64,000 nucleotides of DNA from Hyphomicrobiaceae bacterium. Its GTDB lineage: Bacteria; Pseudomonadota; Alphaproteobacteria; Rhizobiales; Methyloligellaceae. The notes beneath the pieces were generated by a model, which searched no databases, had not been told where the DNA came from, and saw only the letters and a program-made list of their open reading frames with translations. Below are positions 16,710-25,293 of the stretch, in pieces (positions within the stretch are counted from its first letter, which is position 1; every line of letters begins with the position of its first letter). A program made the position numbers and the translations under genes. The stretch is taken from NCBI GenBank assembly GCA_020637815.1, contig JACKJS010000001.1, forward strand, positions 1,240,001-1,304,000. Direction: 5' to 3'.

Positions 16710-17444
16710 GTGGCAAAACCCGACAAGAAGCAGATCGAGGCTTCAGCCAAGAGCGGCAACAACAAGACCGGACTTATCGTAATTGCCGCCCTTGTCGCGA
16801 TCCTAGCGGCTGTGGGCCTTTACTTCGTCAATACTAAGTCGGCGGCGGACCCCAACGCGCCAAAAATGGACCCGCAATCCGCAGCGCTCATGGAAGCCGG
16901 GCCACTTGAGGACATCGTACTCGGCGATCCAAAGGCGGACAATGTGATCATCGAATACGCCTCGATGACCTGCCCTCACTGCGCCCACTTCTATACCGAG
17001 GTCTTTCCGGAGGTGAAGAAGAAGTACATCGACACCGGTAAGGCGCGCTTCATCTTCCGCGAGTTCCCGCTGGACGGGCTTGCCGTCGCGGCTTCGATGC
17101 TCGCGCGCTGTTCGGGCAAGGACCGCTTCTATCCAATGGTCGACGGGCTGTTCGAGACGCAAGAGACCTGGGCCGTGCCCGGAGCCGACGGCAAGGAGAA
17201 GCTGAAGCTCATCGCGAAACAGGCCGGTTTCTCCGAAGAGAGCTTCGACAAGTGCCTTGGGGACAAGGAACTGTTCGACAAGATCGTCGCTGTCCGCAAG
17301 AAGGCGCATGAGGAATATGGCGTGGACGCCACGCCGTCGTTCTTCGTCAACGGCAAGCGCCTCTCTGGGATTGGGATCGAGTCTTTCGACGCGGCCATCG
17401 AAGGTAAGCCCGAGCCGGAGCCGGAGCAGGCTCCGAACGGATAG
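16710..17444 (+). CDS. DsbA-family thiol:disulfide protein, membrane anchored
   Basis: A 244-residue protein starting GTG at 16710 with CGGAGAA about 8 bases upstream. Residues 20-41 are an uncleaved membrane anchor (GLIVIAALVAILAAVGLYFV), so the domain faces the periplasm. The thioredoxin-like domain has the active site C88-PH-C91 and the cis-Pro loop DATPSFFVNG. CPHC is the DsbA motif, fitting an oxidant of exported proteins, though related DsbG-like reductants exist. The C-terminal tail is Glu/Pro-rich. A second DsbA-like gene follows directly. Confidence 0.88.
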   Translation: MAKPDKKQIEASAKSGNNKTGLIVIAALVAILAAVGLYFVNTKSAADPNAPKMDPQSAALMEAGPLEDIVLGDPKADNVIIEYASMTCPHCAHFYTEVFPEVKKKYIDTGKARFIFREFPLDGLAVAASMLARCSGKDRFYPMVDGLFETQETWAVPGADGKEKLKLIAKQAGFSEESFDKCLGDKELFDKIVAVRKKAHEEYGVDATPSFFVNGKRLSGIGIESFDAAIEGKPEPEPEQAPNG

Positions 17445-17499
17445 GCGCGGCGGCAATCCGATCGCTCCGTAACAGGCGGGCCCTGGGGCCGACGTCCTT

Positions 17500-18180
17500 G
17501 TGAGAGGTTTCCTCGGGAGAGGTTTGTTGGGGCTTAGCAGGGCAGCCACATTCGTCTTGATCGGCGCTGTTTTGACCGGTGCCGTCTTGGGCCTAGCGGC
17601 TTGCGGGGGTCCCGGCGCCAACGCGCCCGAGCCGGTGCCTTTAAAGGACCAATTGCTCGTGCCCGGCCCTCTCGGCGACCGGGAGTATGGCAACCGCAAC
17701 GCGCCCGTCACGATCGTGGAGTACGTGTCGCTGACATGCCCCTACTGCCGCGCCTACCACGCGAACGTGTTTCCGCGCGTGAAGCGCGTCTATGTGGACA
17801 CGGGCAAGGTTCGCTACATCATCCGTGAGTTCGCGATCGGCCAAACGGCCGGCACGGCCGCGGTCGTCACGCGATGCGCTCCGAAAAGCAAATATCTGCC
17901 GCTCATCGAAGCCTATCTTTCCCGGCAGCGCGAATGGGTGAGCCAGGAAGTGCGTCCGGATGCTCTCTACAAGATCGCCAAGTCTCAGGGTATGAGCCGC
18001 GCGCAATTTGACAAATGCCTATCGAATCAAAGCATTATAGACGGGCTGACGGAGATGAAGCAGCGGGGACGCAAATTGGGCGTCGTCGGGACGCCTACGC
18101 TCTTTATCAATGGCCAAAAGCTTCAAGGCACTGTCACCTTCGAAGAGGTGAAAGCCTTGATTGAACCACAGGCTTCTTAG
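17500..18180 (+). CDS. DsbA-family lipoprotein
   Basis: A 226-residue protein starting GTG at 17500. Unlike its neighbour it has a signal peptide ending in a lipobox (GLAAC, lipidated Cys35), so it should be membrane-anchored by lipid. The active site is C80-PY-C83 and the cis-Pro loop is VGTPTLFINGQ. The two proteins share the same core (IVEYVSLTCPYC against IIEYASMTCPHC), indicating tandem duplication followed by divergence in anchor and active-site dipeptide. It precedes smc by about 100 bases. Confidence 0.88.
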   Translation: MRGFLGRGLLGLSRAATFVLIGAVLTGAVLGLAACGGPGANAPEPVPLKDQLLVPGPLGDREYGNRNAPVTIVEYVSLTCPYCRAYHANVFPRVKRVYVDTGKVRYIIREFAIGQTAGTAAVVTRCAPKSKYLPLIEAYLSRQREWVSQEVRPDALYKIAKSQGMSRAQFDKCLSNQSIIDGLTEMKQRGRKLGVVGTPTLFINGQKLQGTVTFEEVKALIEPQAS

Positions 18181-18283
18181 TCTCCGGCATTGCGAATCGC
18201 GCCGTCCCCCGCCAAGTTCGAGTCTTGTCGCGTATTTGTCGTGGCGTGCGCGTTCCCCGATTCCAGATAAGGATCGTCAGCAG

Positions 18284-21200
18284 GTGCAAATCACCAGACT
18301 CCGCCTTCTAGGGTTCAAATCCTTCGTCGAGCCGACCGAACTCGTGATCGAGCACGGTTTGACCGGCGTTGTCGGTCCGAACGGCTGCGGCAAGTCCAAC
18401 CTGCTCGAGGCCTTGCGCTGGGCCATGGGCGAGACGTCCTACAAGAGCATGCGCGGCTCGGCCATGGACGACGTGATCTTCGCCGGTGCCCAAGACCGGC
18501 CCGCGCGGAACATGGCTGAAGTCACTCTATTCATCGACAACAGCAAGCGGCTCGCACCGGCGGAGTTCAACGACGCCGACGTGCTCGAGGTCACGCGCCG
18601 GATCGAGCGCGAGGCAGGCTCGGCCTACCGCGTCAATGGAAAGGACGTGCGTGCGCGCGACATTCGTCTTCTGTTCGAAGACGCGGCGACCGGCGCCCGC
18701 TCACCGGCCCTCGTGCAACAAGGCCGTATCGGCGAGATCGTGAGCGCGACCCCGCTCGAGCGGCGGCGCGTCCTGGAAGATGCCGCCGGCGTCGCCGGGC
18801 TTCACAGCCGCCGCCATGAGGCCGAATTGCGCTTGAAGGCGGCGGAAAGCAATCTCGCGCGCCTCGCGGATCTGATCGGCCAGTTGAATACGCAACTCCA
18901 GGCGACGCGGCGCCAGGCCCGCCAGGCCAAGCGCTATCGCGACATCTCGACCAGAATCCATGAGATGGAGGCGCTGCTTTACCATCTGCAGTGGGTCGCG
19001 GCTTGCGCCCAGGTCGAGGCCGACGAGTTGGCGTTTCAGGACGCTCTCAAAGCCGTGGCCGAGGAGACGAGAGCCGAAGCCGAGGCCCTGCGCCTCCAGT
19101 CCGAAGCGGCCGGACAGCTCCAGCCCTTGCGCGACGAAGAGGCTACCCGCGCGGCCGTGCTCCATCGCCTCACCGTCGACCGGGATGCGCTGGAGCGCGA
19201 GGAAGCCAGGGCCAAGGCCCGGCAGGCGGAACTGGAGACACAGCTTGCACACGCCTCCCGCGACCTGGCCCGTGAAGAAGAGCAAATCGCCGAAGCGGAA
19301 AAGATGCTGGAAGGCCTGGGCTCAGAGAAGAGCAAGCTCGAGGCGGTGAGCACGGACGATGGCCACGAGACGCAGTTGCGGGAAGCCGCTGCCGCTGCCG
19401 CGAGCGTGCTGGCCGAGACCGAGACGGCACTGCGCGAGGCAACGACGCACCTTGCCGAGGCGCGCGCCGAGCGCAACCGCCTGGAAAATGAAAAGACGCG
19501 CCTTGCAAGCCGCATCGCGCAGCTCGAATCTCAGTCCGAGGATTTGGAACAGCAGCTTGCAAAGCTGGAGGCCGAGAGCGGGAGCGAGACAAAGCTCGCC
19601 GAACTTACGGCCGAGGCCGAGCGTCTTTCCGCGCTTATCGAGGAGTCCGGTACGGCCCTCACCGACGCGGAAGCCAGCGAGGAACAGGCCCGTGCCGACG
19701 AGACGCGCCTGCGGTCCGCGCTGGCCGATGCCAAGCTCGCCCGTCAGGAGATCGAGACGGAGCTGGCGACGCTGCTGAAGCTCCTGACCCCGCCGAACGA
19801 TTGGACGCCCATCGTCGAGGACGTCCGGATCGAAGCCGGTTACGAACATGCGCTTGGCGCCGCGCTTGGCGACGATTTGGACGCGGCGGCCGAGGATGCC
19901 GCACCGGCGCATTGGCGCATGGTTGCAGGCACTGGCGAGGATCCCGCCCTTCCGGACGGTGCGGTTCCGCTCAGCCAATTCGTTACGGGACCCGAGGCCT
20001 TGGCGCGCAGGCTCGCGCAGATCGGCGTGGTCGATGCGGATCAAGGGTCGGCGCTCCAAGCATCGCTGAAGCCCGGTCAGCGCCTGGTCTCGAAGGACGG
20101 CGATCTATGGCGCTGGGACGGCTACAGCGTCCGGGCTGGCGCCACCACGGCGCAGGGCGCGCGCCTCGAGGAGCGCACGCGACTCGAGGCCCTGAAGACC
20201 ACGAAGGTCGAGGCCGAAGACAAGCAGCACGCCGCTGAAGCCGAGTTGGAAGCGGCCGCGCAGGCGAGCCAGGCGGCCAGTCAGGCAACCAAGGATTTGC
20301 GCGCGAAAATCAAGGAGGATCGCGCCGAACTCGATCGCGCTCGGGGCGCCATCGGCGCGGTCGAGCGGGAGATCCAGGCCAACAGCAAGCAATTGGGCGC
20401 TCTTGCCGAAGCGCTGAGCCGGACCAAGGCCGCGCGCGACGAAGCCGACGAACAGGCCGGCGCGGCAACGGAGGCCCTGGCCGCCCTGACCGCGCTCGAT
20501 GGGCTCGAAGCCGCGCTCGAAGCCGCTCAAAATAGGACCGCAAGCGCCCGCTCCGACGCGGCGCAGGCCCAGGCGAATCTTAAGGGCTTCGAGAACGAGG
20601 TCCGGATTCGCTCGGAGCGGATCAAGGCAATCTCCGCGGAAGAGGACCTGTGGCGCAAGCGCATCGCCAATGCCCACGACCAAATCGCGGCTTTGACCGA
20701 CCGCAAGAACGAGACCTCTTCCGACCTCGAGGTTCTTGCAAGACTGCCCGCCGAAATCGAGGACCGGCGGAGCAAGTTGGAGAACACCATCGCCGAAGCC
20801 GAGCGGGACCGCGCCAAGGCCGCGGACGATCTCGCCCTGGCGGAGACGTCGTTGCGGGAGCAGGACAAGGTGCTCCGCGCCGTACAGGAACGGCTCTCCG
20901 GCTCCCGCGAGACCAAGGCCCGCGGCGAGGCCCGGCTCGAAGGGGCCCGCGAGCGCCGCTCGGGGCTCGCCCGGCTCATCCGGGAGCAGATCGACTGCGC
21001 TCCGGAAGAGTGCCTGCAGCGCGCCAACCAAAAGGACGGAACGGAACTGCCGCCGCTCGAAGAGGTCGAGACACGTCTCGGCAAACTCAAAGCCGATCGC
21101 GAACGCCTCGGCGGGGTGAACCTTCGCGCCGAGGACGAAGAGATCGAGCTGGCGGCGCAGCTAGAAGAGATGGAGCGGGAAAAAGGCGACGTCGAGGAAG

Positions 21201-21733
21201 CCATTGCCCAGCTCCGCCAGGGGATTTCCAGCCTTAACCGGGAAGGCCGTAAGCGGCTCCTGGAGGCTTTCGATACGGTCAACGCGCATTTCACACGCCT
21301 GTTCCAGACCCTGTTTGGCGGCGGCACCGCGGAGCTACGGCTTGTAGACTCCGACGATCCGCTGGAATCGGGCCTCGAGATCTTCGCCCAGCCGCCCGGC
21401 AAAAAGACGCAGACTCTGACGCTGATGTCCGGCGGTGAGAAGGCCCTCACCGCGCTGGCGCTGATTTTTGCGGTGTTTCTCACCAATCCCTCGCCCATCT
21501 GCGTGCTGGACGAGGTGGACGCGCCACTCGACGATGCGAATGTGGACCGCTTCTGCCGGCTCATGGAGGAGATGTCGAAGGAGACGAATACGCGTTTCCT
21601 CATCATCACCCATCATCCGCTCACCATGGCCCGCATGAGCCGCTTGTTCGGCGTCACCATGCAGGAAAGGGGCGTGAGCCAGCTCGTTTCCGTCGATCTG
21701 GAAACGGCCGAGCAGCTACGCGATGCAAGCTAG
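18284..21733 (+). CDS. smc: Chromosome segregation protein SMC
   Basis: A 1149-residue protein starting GTG at 18284 (AAGGA about 10 bases upstream; MQITRLRLLGFKSF is the standard SMC start). Walker A GPNGCGKSN is at 31-39; two long coiled coils flank a hinge near residues 507-620; the ABC signature LMSGGEKAL is near 1045 and Walker B VLDEVDAPLDD near 1074. It forms the ATP-driven ring with ScpAB that organises and separates sister chromosomes; scpA and scpB are not in the window. Coiled-coil parts are extremely rich in Ala, Glu and Arg. Confidence 0.96.
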   Translation: MQITRLRLLGFKSFVEPTELVIEHGLTGVVGPNGCGKSNLLEALRWAMGETSYKSMRGSAMDDVIFAGAQDRPARNMAEVTLFIDNSKRLAPAEFNDADVLEVTRRIEREAGSAYRVNGKDVRARDIRLLFEDAATGARSPALVQQGRIGEIVSATPLERRRVLEDAAGVAGLHSRRHEAELRLKAAESNLARLADLIGQLNTQLQATRRQARQAKRYRDISTRIHEMEALLYHLQWVAACAQVEADELAFQDALKAVAEETRAEAEALRLQSEAAGQLQPLRDEEATRAAVLHRLTVDRDALEREEARAKARQAELETQLAHASRDLAREEEQIAEAEKMLEGLGSEKSKLEAVSTDDGHETQLREAAAAAASVLAETETALREATTHLAEARAERNRLENEKTRLASRIAQLESQSEDLEQQLAKLEAESGSETKLAELTAEAERLSALIEESGTALTDAEASEEQARADETRLRSALADAKLARQEIETELATLLKLLTPPNDWTPIVEDVRIEAGYEHALGAALGDDLDAAAEDAAPAHWRMVAGTGEDPALPDGAVPLSQFVTGPEALARRLAQIGVVDADQGSALQASLKPGQRLVSKDGDLWRWDGYSVRAGATTAQGARLEERTRLEALKTTKVEAEDKQHAAEAELEAAAQASQAASQATKDLRAKIKEDRAELDRARGAIGAVEREIQANSKQLGALAEALSRTKAARDEADEQAGAATEALAALTALDGLEAALEAAQNRTASARSDAAQAQANLKGFENEVRIRSERIKAISAEEDLWRKRIANAHDQIAALTDRKNETSSDLEVLARLPAEIEDRRSKLENTIAEAERDRAKAADDLALAETSLREQDKVLRAVQERLSGSRETKARGEARLEGARERRSGLARLIREQIDCAPEECLQRANQKDGTELPPLEEVETRLGKLKADRERLGGVNLRAEDEEIELAAQLEEMEREKGDVEEAIAQLRQGISSLNREGRKRLLEAFDTVNAHFTRLFQTLFGGGTAELRLVDSDDPLESGLEIFAQPPGKKTQTLTLMSGGEKALTALALIFAVFLTNPSPICVLDEVDAPLDDANVDRFCRLMEEMSKETNTRFLIITHHPLTMARMSRLFGVTMQERGVSQLVSVDLETAEQLRDAS

Positions 21734-21740
21734 CGGCAGC

Positions 21741-21754
21741 AACCACGCGTGGTT
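21741..21754. repeat. Perfect 14-bp palindrome after smc
   Basis: AACCACGCGTGGTT, eight bases after the smc stop. As RNA it would give only a 5-bp stem with a CGCG loop, so it is a weak terminator candidate and may instead be a protein-binding site. Confidence 0.3.
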
Positions 21755-21807
21755 CTCTCCTACCGCTGGTCATCGTTTTGGAAAACAGTCCGACTGCGAA
21801 GTGGGAC

Positions 21808-21826
21808 ATTCTTGACAGTCAAGAAT
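21808..21826. promoter_or_regulatory. Perfect palindrome overlapping the atp -35 box
   Basis: ATTCTTGACAGTCAAGAAT: 9-bp arms around a single central base. The left arm contains the TTGAC of the -35 element, so a protein bound here would block RNA polymerase. A one-base loop makes an RNA hairpin role unlikely. The binding protein is unknown. Confidence 0.45.
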
Positions 21827-21839
21827 CCCTCACTAAAGT
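21812..21839 (+). promoter_or_regulatory. Promoter of the atpIBEF'F operon
   Basis: TTGACA (21812-21817, perfect -35), 16-base spacer, TAAAGT (21834-21839). It leaves a leader of about 55 bases before atpI at 21901. The spacer is one base short of optimal and the -10 matches four of six positions. Confidence 0.5.
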
Positions 21840-21900
21840 GCGCCCCAAGCTTGAGGACCAGCCGGTTCTTGATGGCTCTCCCGGAGATTGAGTAACGCCA

Positions 21901-22281
21901 ATGCCCGGAGCCGAAAAACAGTCGGGTTCCGCGAACAACGGACGCGACGCGGAGGCTATTCGGCGGCGGCTTGACGCTCTCGAAGGAAAGCTGGCGGAGG
22001 CGCACGGCCGCCGCCCGCACCAAGAGCCGCCGGAAGGACGGGGCAAGGCCATGGGCCAGGCCCTCAGGCTAGCGACAGAACTGGTCGCGGGCGTAGCTGT
22101 TGGGGGAGGCATCGGCTGGGCACTTGATTGGTTGTTTGGTACGACGCCGTTCTTGATGTTGACGTTCGTGGTTCTCGGAGCCGCAGCGGGCATCATGAAT
22201 GTGGTACGAACCGCCAAGGAAATGCAGGGCGAACCGATGCCAGGCCATCATCTTCGTAAGGTGGTGGACGACGACGACTAG
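21901..22281 (+). CDS. atpI: ATP synthase protein I (AtpI)
   Basis: A 126-residue membrane protein with a polar N-terminal ~48 residues, then two hydrophobic helices (about 58-78 GVAVGGGIGWALDWLFG and 84-103 FLMLTFVVLGAAAGIMNV). The GW-LDxxFGT-P arrangement fits the AtpI/AtpZ family, which helps assemble the c-ring and may transport Mg2+; it is not part of the finished enzyme. First gene of the F0 operon, 17 bases before atpB. Confidence 0.85.
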   Translation: MPGAEKQSGSANNGRDAEAIRRRLDALEGKLAEAHGRRPHQEPPEGRGKAMGQALRLATELVAGVAVGGGIGWALDWLFGTTPFLMLTFVVLGAAAGIMNVVRTAKEMQGEPMPGHHLRKVVDDDD

Positions 22282-22298
22282 GGGCGAGGACCGGAGCT

Positions 22299-23096
22299 TT
22301 GAATTGGATTGGGGCAGCTTACGCTTCTGAAGGCGCAGAACACGGGGGTGGACACGGCGGCGGAACCGGGCTGCCGGATCCGATGCACCAGTTCGAAATC
22401 AGGCGGCTTATCCCGCTAGAGCTCTTCGGTTTCGACGCGTCTTTCACGAACTCCGCTCTCTTCATGGCTATTGCCGCCGCGGTGATCACGCTGGCTGCTC
22501 TGTTCGCCATGCGCAACGGCTCGCTGATTCCGGGCCGTATGCAGTCGGTGGTGGAACTCTCCTATCAGTTCGTGGCCAACATGGTGCGCGACAACGTCGG
22601 AACCGAAGGGATGAAATATTTCCCCTTCATCTTCACGCTGTTCGTCTTCGTGCTCACGCTGAACATGCTTGGCATGGTGCCCTACTCCTTCACCGTGACC
22701 AGCCACATCGCCGTGACGTTCGCGCTCGCCGCATTCATCTTCATCGGCGTGACGCTGATCGGCTTCTGGAAGCACGGCGCTGGATTTCTGAAGTTCTTCG
22801 TGCCGTCCGGCGTACCCTTCGTCATGCTGCCGCTTCTCGTGGTTATCGAGGTCATCTCCTACCTGACGCGGCCTGTGAGCCTCTCGGTTCGTCTCTTTGC
22901 CAACATGATGGCCGGCCACACCATGCTGAAAGTGTTCGGCTCTTTCGTGGTGGCGCTCGGCCTGCTTGGCGGATGGGCCGCTCTTGCCTTCATGGTGGCC
23001 TTCACGGGTCTCGAGCTTTTGGTGGCGTTCCTGCAAGCCTATGTGTTCGCCATCCTCACCTGCATTTATCTCAACGATGCGCTTCATATGCACTGA
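22299..23096 (+). CDS. atpB: ATP synthase F0 subunit a
   Basis: A 265-residue polytopic protein. The likely start is TTG at 22299 with GGAG just upstream; an in-frame ATG at 22383 would remove 28 residues but leave the helices intact. The essential Arg lies in SVRLFANMMAGH, the half-channel helix facing the c-ring. Later helices (FVVALGLLGGWAALAFMVA and LVAFLQAYVFAILTCIYLNDALH) match the family. It conducts protons to and from the c-ring. Confidence 0.95.
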   Translation: MNWIGAAYASEGAEHGGGHGGGTGLPDPMHQFEIRRLIPLELFGFDASFTNSALFMAIAAAVITLAALFAMRNGSLIPGRMQSVVELSYQFVANMVRDNVGTEGMKYFPFIFTLFVFVLTLNMLGMVPYSFTVTSHIAVTFALAAFIFIGVTLIGFWKHGAGFLKFFVPSGVPFVMLPLLVVIEVISYLTRPVSLSVRLFANMMAGHTMLKVFGSFVVALGLLGGWAALAFMVAFTGLELLVAFLQAYVFAILTCIYLNDALHMH

Positions 23097-23135
23097 GGCA
23101 TCACGTCAAATCGATCGTTCCAAGGAGACAGAATT

Positions 23136-23363
23136 ATGGAAGCAGAAGCAGCAAAACTGATCGGCGCAGGCCTTGCCTCGATCGCCCTAGTCGGCGCCGG
23201 TGTCGGCATCGGCACCATCTTCGGCAATTACCTTCAGGGCGCACTGCGCAATCCGTCGGCGGCTCAGTCGCAGTTCGCCAATCTGCTGCTCGGCTTTGCT
23301 CTCGCGGAAGCGACGGGGCTGTTCGGCCTCGTGGTGGCGCTGATCATCCTGTTCGTGTTCTAG
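23136..23363 (+). CDS. atpE: ATP synthase F0 subunit c
   Basis: A 75-residue helical hairpin with a strong AAGGAG site. Helix 1 carries the Gly-rich GAGVGIGTIFGNYLQGALRNP block; helix 2 carries the proton-binding Glu in FALAEATGLFGLVVALI. It forms the rotating ring. The TGLFGL context, without the Gln/Ser set of Na+ enzymes, indicates proton coupling. Confidence 0.96.
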   Translation: MEAEAAKLIGAGLASIALVGAGVGIGTIFGNYLQGALRNPSAAQSQFANLLLGFALAEATGLFGLVVALIILFVF

Positions 23364-23401
23364 TCTGAGCCGCGTTAGGCTCTCGCAAGAGGACACGATC
23401 C

Positions 23402-23887
23402 ATGCCGCAACTCAATCCGCTCGATTGGGCTCCGCAGCTCATCTGGCTGGCTATCACCTTCGGCATTCTTTACGTGCTGATGTTGAAGATCGCGCTGCCG
23501 CGCATTGGCAGCGTGATCGAAAAGCGCGCGGCGAAAATCGCGGGCGATCTGGGAGCCGCCGAGAAAGCGAAACGGGATACCGAAGAGGCCCTGGCCGGCT
23601 ACGAGCAGGCCCTTGCCGAGGCAAAGCAGAAGGCGCACGCCATCATCGAAGAAGGCCGCGCCAAGCTGAAAGCCGAGACCGATGCGGAACGTGCCAAGCT
23701 CGAACAAGAACTGGCAGCCAAATCGGCGGAGGCCGCGGCACGGATCGAAAAGGCCACAGAGGCGGCCATGAAGGACATCAACAGCGTTGCGACCGATGCC
23801 GCCGCCGATATCGTGCGGCAGCTCATCGGCGTGGCTCCCTCAAAGGCAGACCTCGAAAAGGCCGTCACGGCGGCGCGGAAAGCGTAA
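23402..23887 (+). CDS. atpF2: ATP synthase F0 subunit b'
   Basis: A 161-residue peripheral-stalk subunit: one N-terminal membrane helix (LIWLAITFGILYVLMLKIALP, about residues 13-33) and a long Ala/Glu/Lys coiled coil. Having two different b-type genes in a row (b' then b) is typical of photosynthetic and related alphaproteobacteria. Four bases separate its stop from the b subunit ATG. Confidence 0.93.
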   Translation: MPQLNPLDWAPQLIWLAITFGILYVLMLKIALPRIGSVIEKRAAKIAGDLGAAEKAKRDTEEALAGYEQALAEAKQKAHAIIEEGRAKLKAETDAERAKLEQELAAKSAEAAARIEKATEAAMKDINSVATDAAADIVRQLIGVAPSKADLEKAVTAARKA

Positions 23888-23891
23888 AGAG

Positions 23892-24383
23892 ATGGATTTC
23901 CTCGGTACGGCAGAATTCTGGGTCGCGGTCTCCTTCTTCTTGTTCCTCTGCCTCGTCGCGTATTTCGGGGTTCACAAGAAGATCGCGGTCGCGCTGGACG
24001 AGCGGGCCGCTGCGATCGCCAAGGAACTCGCGGACGCCAAGGCCCTGCGTGAAGAGGCCGAAGCCGTCCTCGCCGACTACCGCAAGAAGACGGGCAATGC
24101 CGCCGAGGAGGCGCAGAACATCATCGAGCTGGCCGCCAAGGAAGCCGAGGCACTCGCCCTGGAAACCTCTCGCACAATGACCGAGAAGTTCGAGCGGCGC
24201 ATGAAGGTCGCCGAGGAAAAGATCGCTCAGGCCGAGGCCGATGCGCTCCGGGACGTGCGGGCCGCCGCCGCTGACGCGGCCGTCGCCGCTGCCCAAGCAG
24301 TGATCTCCGGATCGCTGACCGCCGAGACAGCCGACAAGCTGATCGGCGCCGGAATCGACGACCTAAAGTCGAAGCTCAACTAG
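23892..24383 (+). CDS. atpF: ATP synthase F0 subunit b
   Basis: A 163-residue stator subunit starting ATG at 23892: N-terminal membrane helix (AEFWVAVSFFLFLCLVAYF), then a charged coiled coil ending GAGIDDLKSKLN. Last gene of the F0 operon. The F1 genes (atpHAGDC) do not follow; separate F0 and F1 operons are normal in this lineage. Confidence 0.93.
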   Translation: MDFLGTAEFWVAVSFFLFLCLVAYFGVHKKIAVALDERAAAIAKELADAKALREEAEAVLADYRKKTGNAAEEAQNIIELAAKEAEALALETSRTMTEKFERRMKVAEEKIAQAEADALRDVRAAAADAAVAAAQAVISGSLTAETADKLIGAGIDDLKSKLN

Positions 24384-24405
24384 GGCAACCGTTCCCCAAA
24401 CGTCT

Positions 24406-24474
24406 TCCCGGCCTTGCGCCGGGACACCGTTCTGCTCATCGCACATTTCCGGCCCGCCGGTGGCGGGAAGCCGG
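24406..24474. terminator. Hairpins between convergent atpF and glycosidase genes
   Basis: Two stem-loops: TCCCGGC/GCCGGGA (24406-24412 with 24418-24424) and a compound stem CCGG-CCCGCC with GGCGGG-aag-CCGG (24449-24474). Neither has a T-tract, so they may act as a two-way barrier or depend on Rho. Confidence 0.35.
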
Positions 24475-24484
24475 CGTTCGTGCG

Positions 24485-25291
24485 TTAGCGTATCACCGCG
24501 ATGATTGGGCCATAGCCGCCATGAGCAGGCGGATCGTTGCGTTCCAGTTCCGGTACGTAGAGCCCCGGCGCCCAGCCGCCATCGAGGAACAGGGCGTTCT
24601 TCACTCCCAGACCGTCCCGAAAGGCGCGTGCGAAGTCGTAGAAGCTGACTTGGCCCCGCGTCATCACGAAATAGATCTTGCCGTCGGGGCCAATGCCGAC
24701 ACCGTCGCGCGGTTTGACGTCCTTGGAGTTCGCGATGAAGGCCGGATGAATGACGCCGTCGATCACGAGCATCGGACCCGACTGGGTTGCAAAGGCGGCT
24801 TTGGGCTTCCGAGCGAGAAACTGTCCGGTTTCCAGGACGCCGGCGCCCCCCTTTCCCCAAAAGAACACGCCGTTGGGCCTTTTGTAGAAATTCGGAACTT
24901 GGCCCGGCTGGCCTTTCACGGTCTTTGTGTTGGCCCGCGAGAGGACATGTCCGTTTTCGATGTGAAGCCCGACGGGACTGAGATCTCGCTCGTACATGCC
25001 GCCATTCATGGCAAAGAGGAGCGTCCGGGCCTCTCTTTGAAGCGCGCGAGAGAGCGCGTCGAATGTGCGATAGGGACGCCCGTCCGGTGTTAGCCAGAAA
25101 AGCCGAAGATCGTCCACGGCGGGGTCGAACCGGCAGACGATATAGGACGTACCGAGAAGGGCTTGGTCGCGGCAAGGTCTGGCCGGGGCCGTGCTGGCGC
25201 CCAAGGCCAATCCCAAGATCGAACTCAGGGTCGAACTCAAGGCGGCAACGATAAGAAGCAGAGCGAGCCTTCGCACGATCGGAACCGGCAT
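24485..25291 (-). CDS. Phosphodiester glycosidase (NAGPA/DUF2233) family protein
   Basis: A 268-residue protein starting at 25291. Residues 5-30 are a signal or anchor helix. The family blocks are present: FAMNGGMYERDLSPVGL, then QSGPMLVIDG, GVGIGPDGKIYFVMT and ALFLDGGWAPGLYV. The founding member is the human lysosomal enzyme that uncovers mannose-6-phosphate by removing GlcNAc; bacterial members act on unknown, probably cell-surface, phosphodiester-linked sugars. It begins 2 bases after the upstream lipoprotein gene, so the two form one unit. Confidence 0.82.
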   Translation of the reverse strand: MPVPIVRRLALLLIVAALSSTLSSILGLALGASTAPARPCRDQALLGTSYIVCRFDPAVDDLRLFWLTPDGRPYRTFDALSRALQREARTLLFAMNGGMYERDLSPVGLHIENGHVLSRANTKTVKGQPGQVPNFYKRPNGVFFWGKGGAGVLETGQFLARKPKAAFATQSGPMLVIDGVIHPAFIANSKDVKPRDGVGIGPDGKIYFVMTRGQVSFYDFARAFRDGLGVKNALFLDGGWAPGLYVPELERNDPPAHGGYGPIIAVIR

Positions 25292-25293
25292 CC

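Noticed and set aside
22299..24383. An incomplete ATP synthase operon caused by loss of the F1 genes
   Set aside because: Separate F0 and F1 operons are the normal state in this lineage, so absence here is not a defect.
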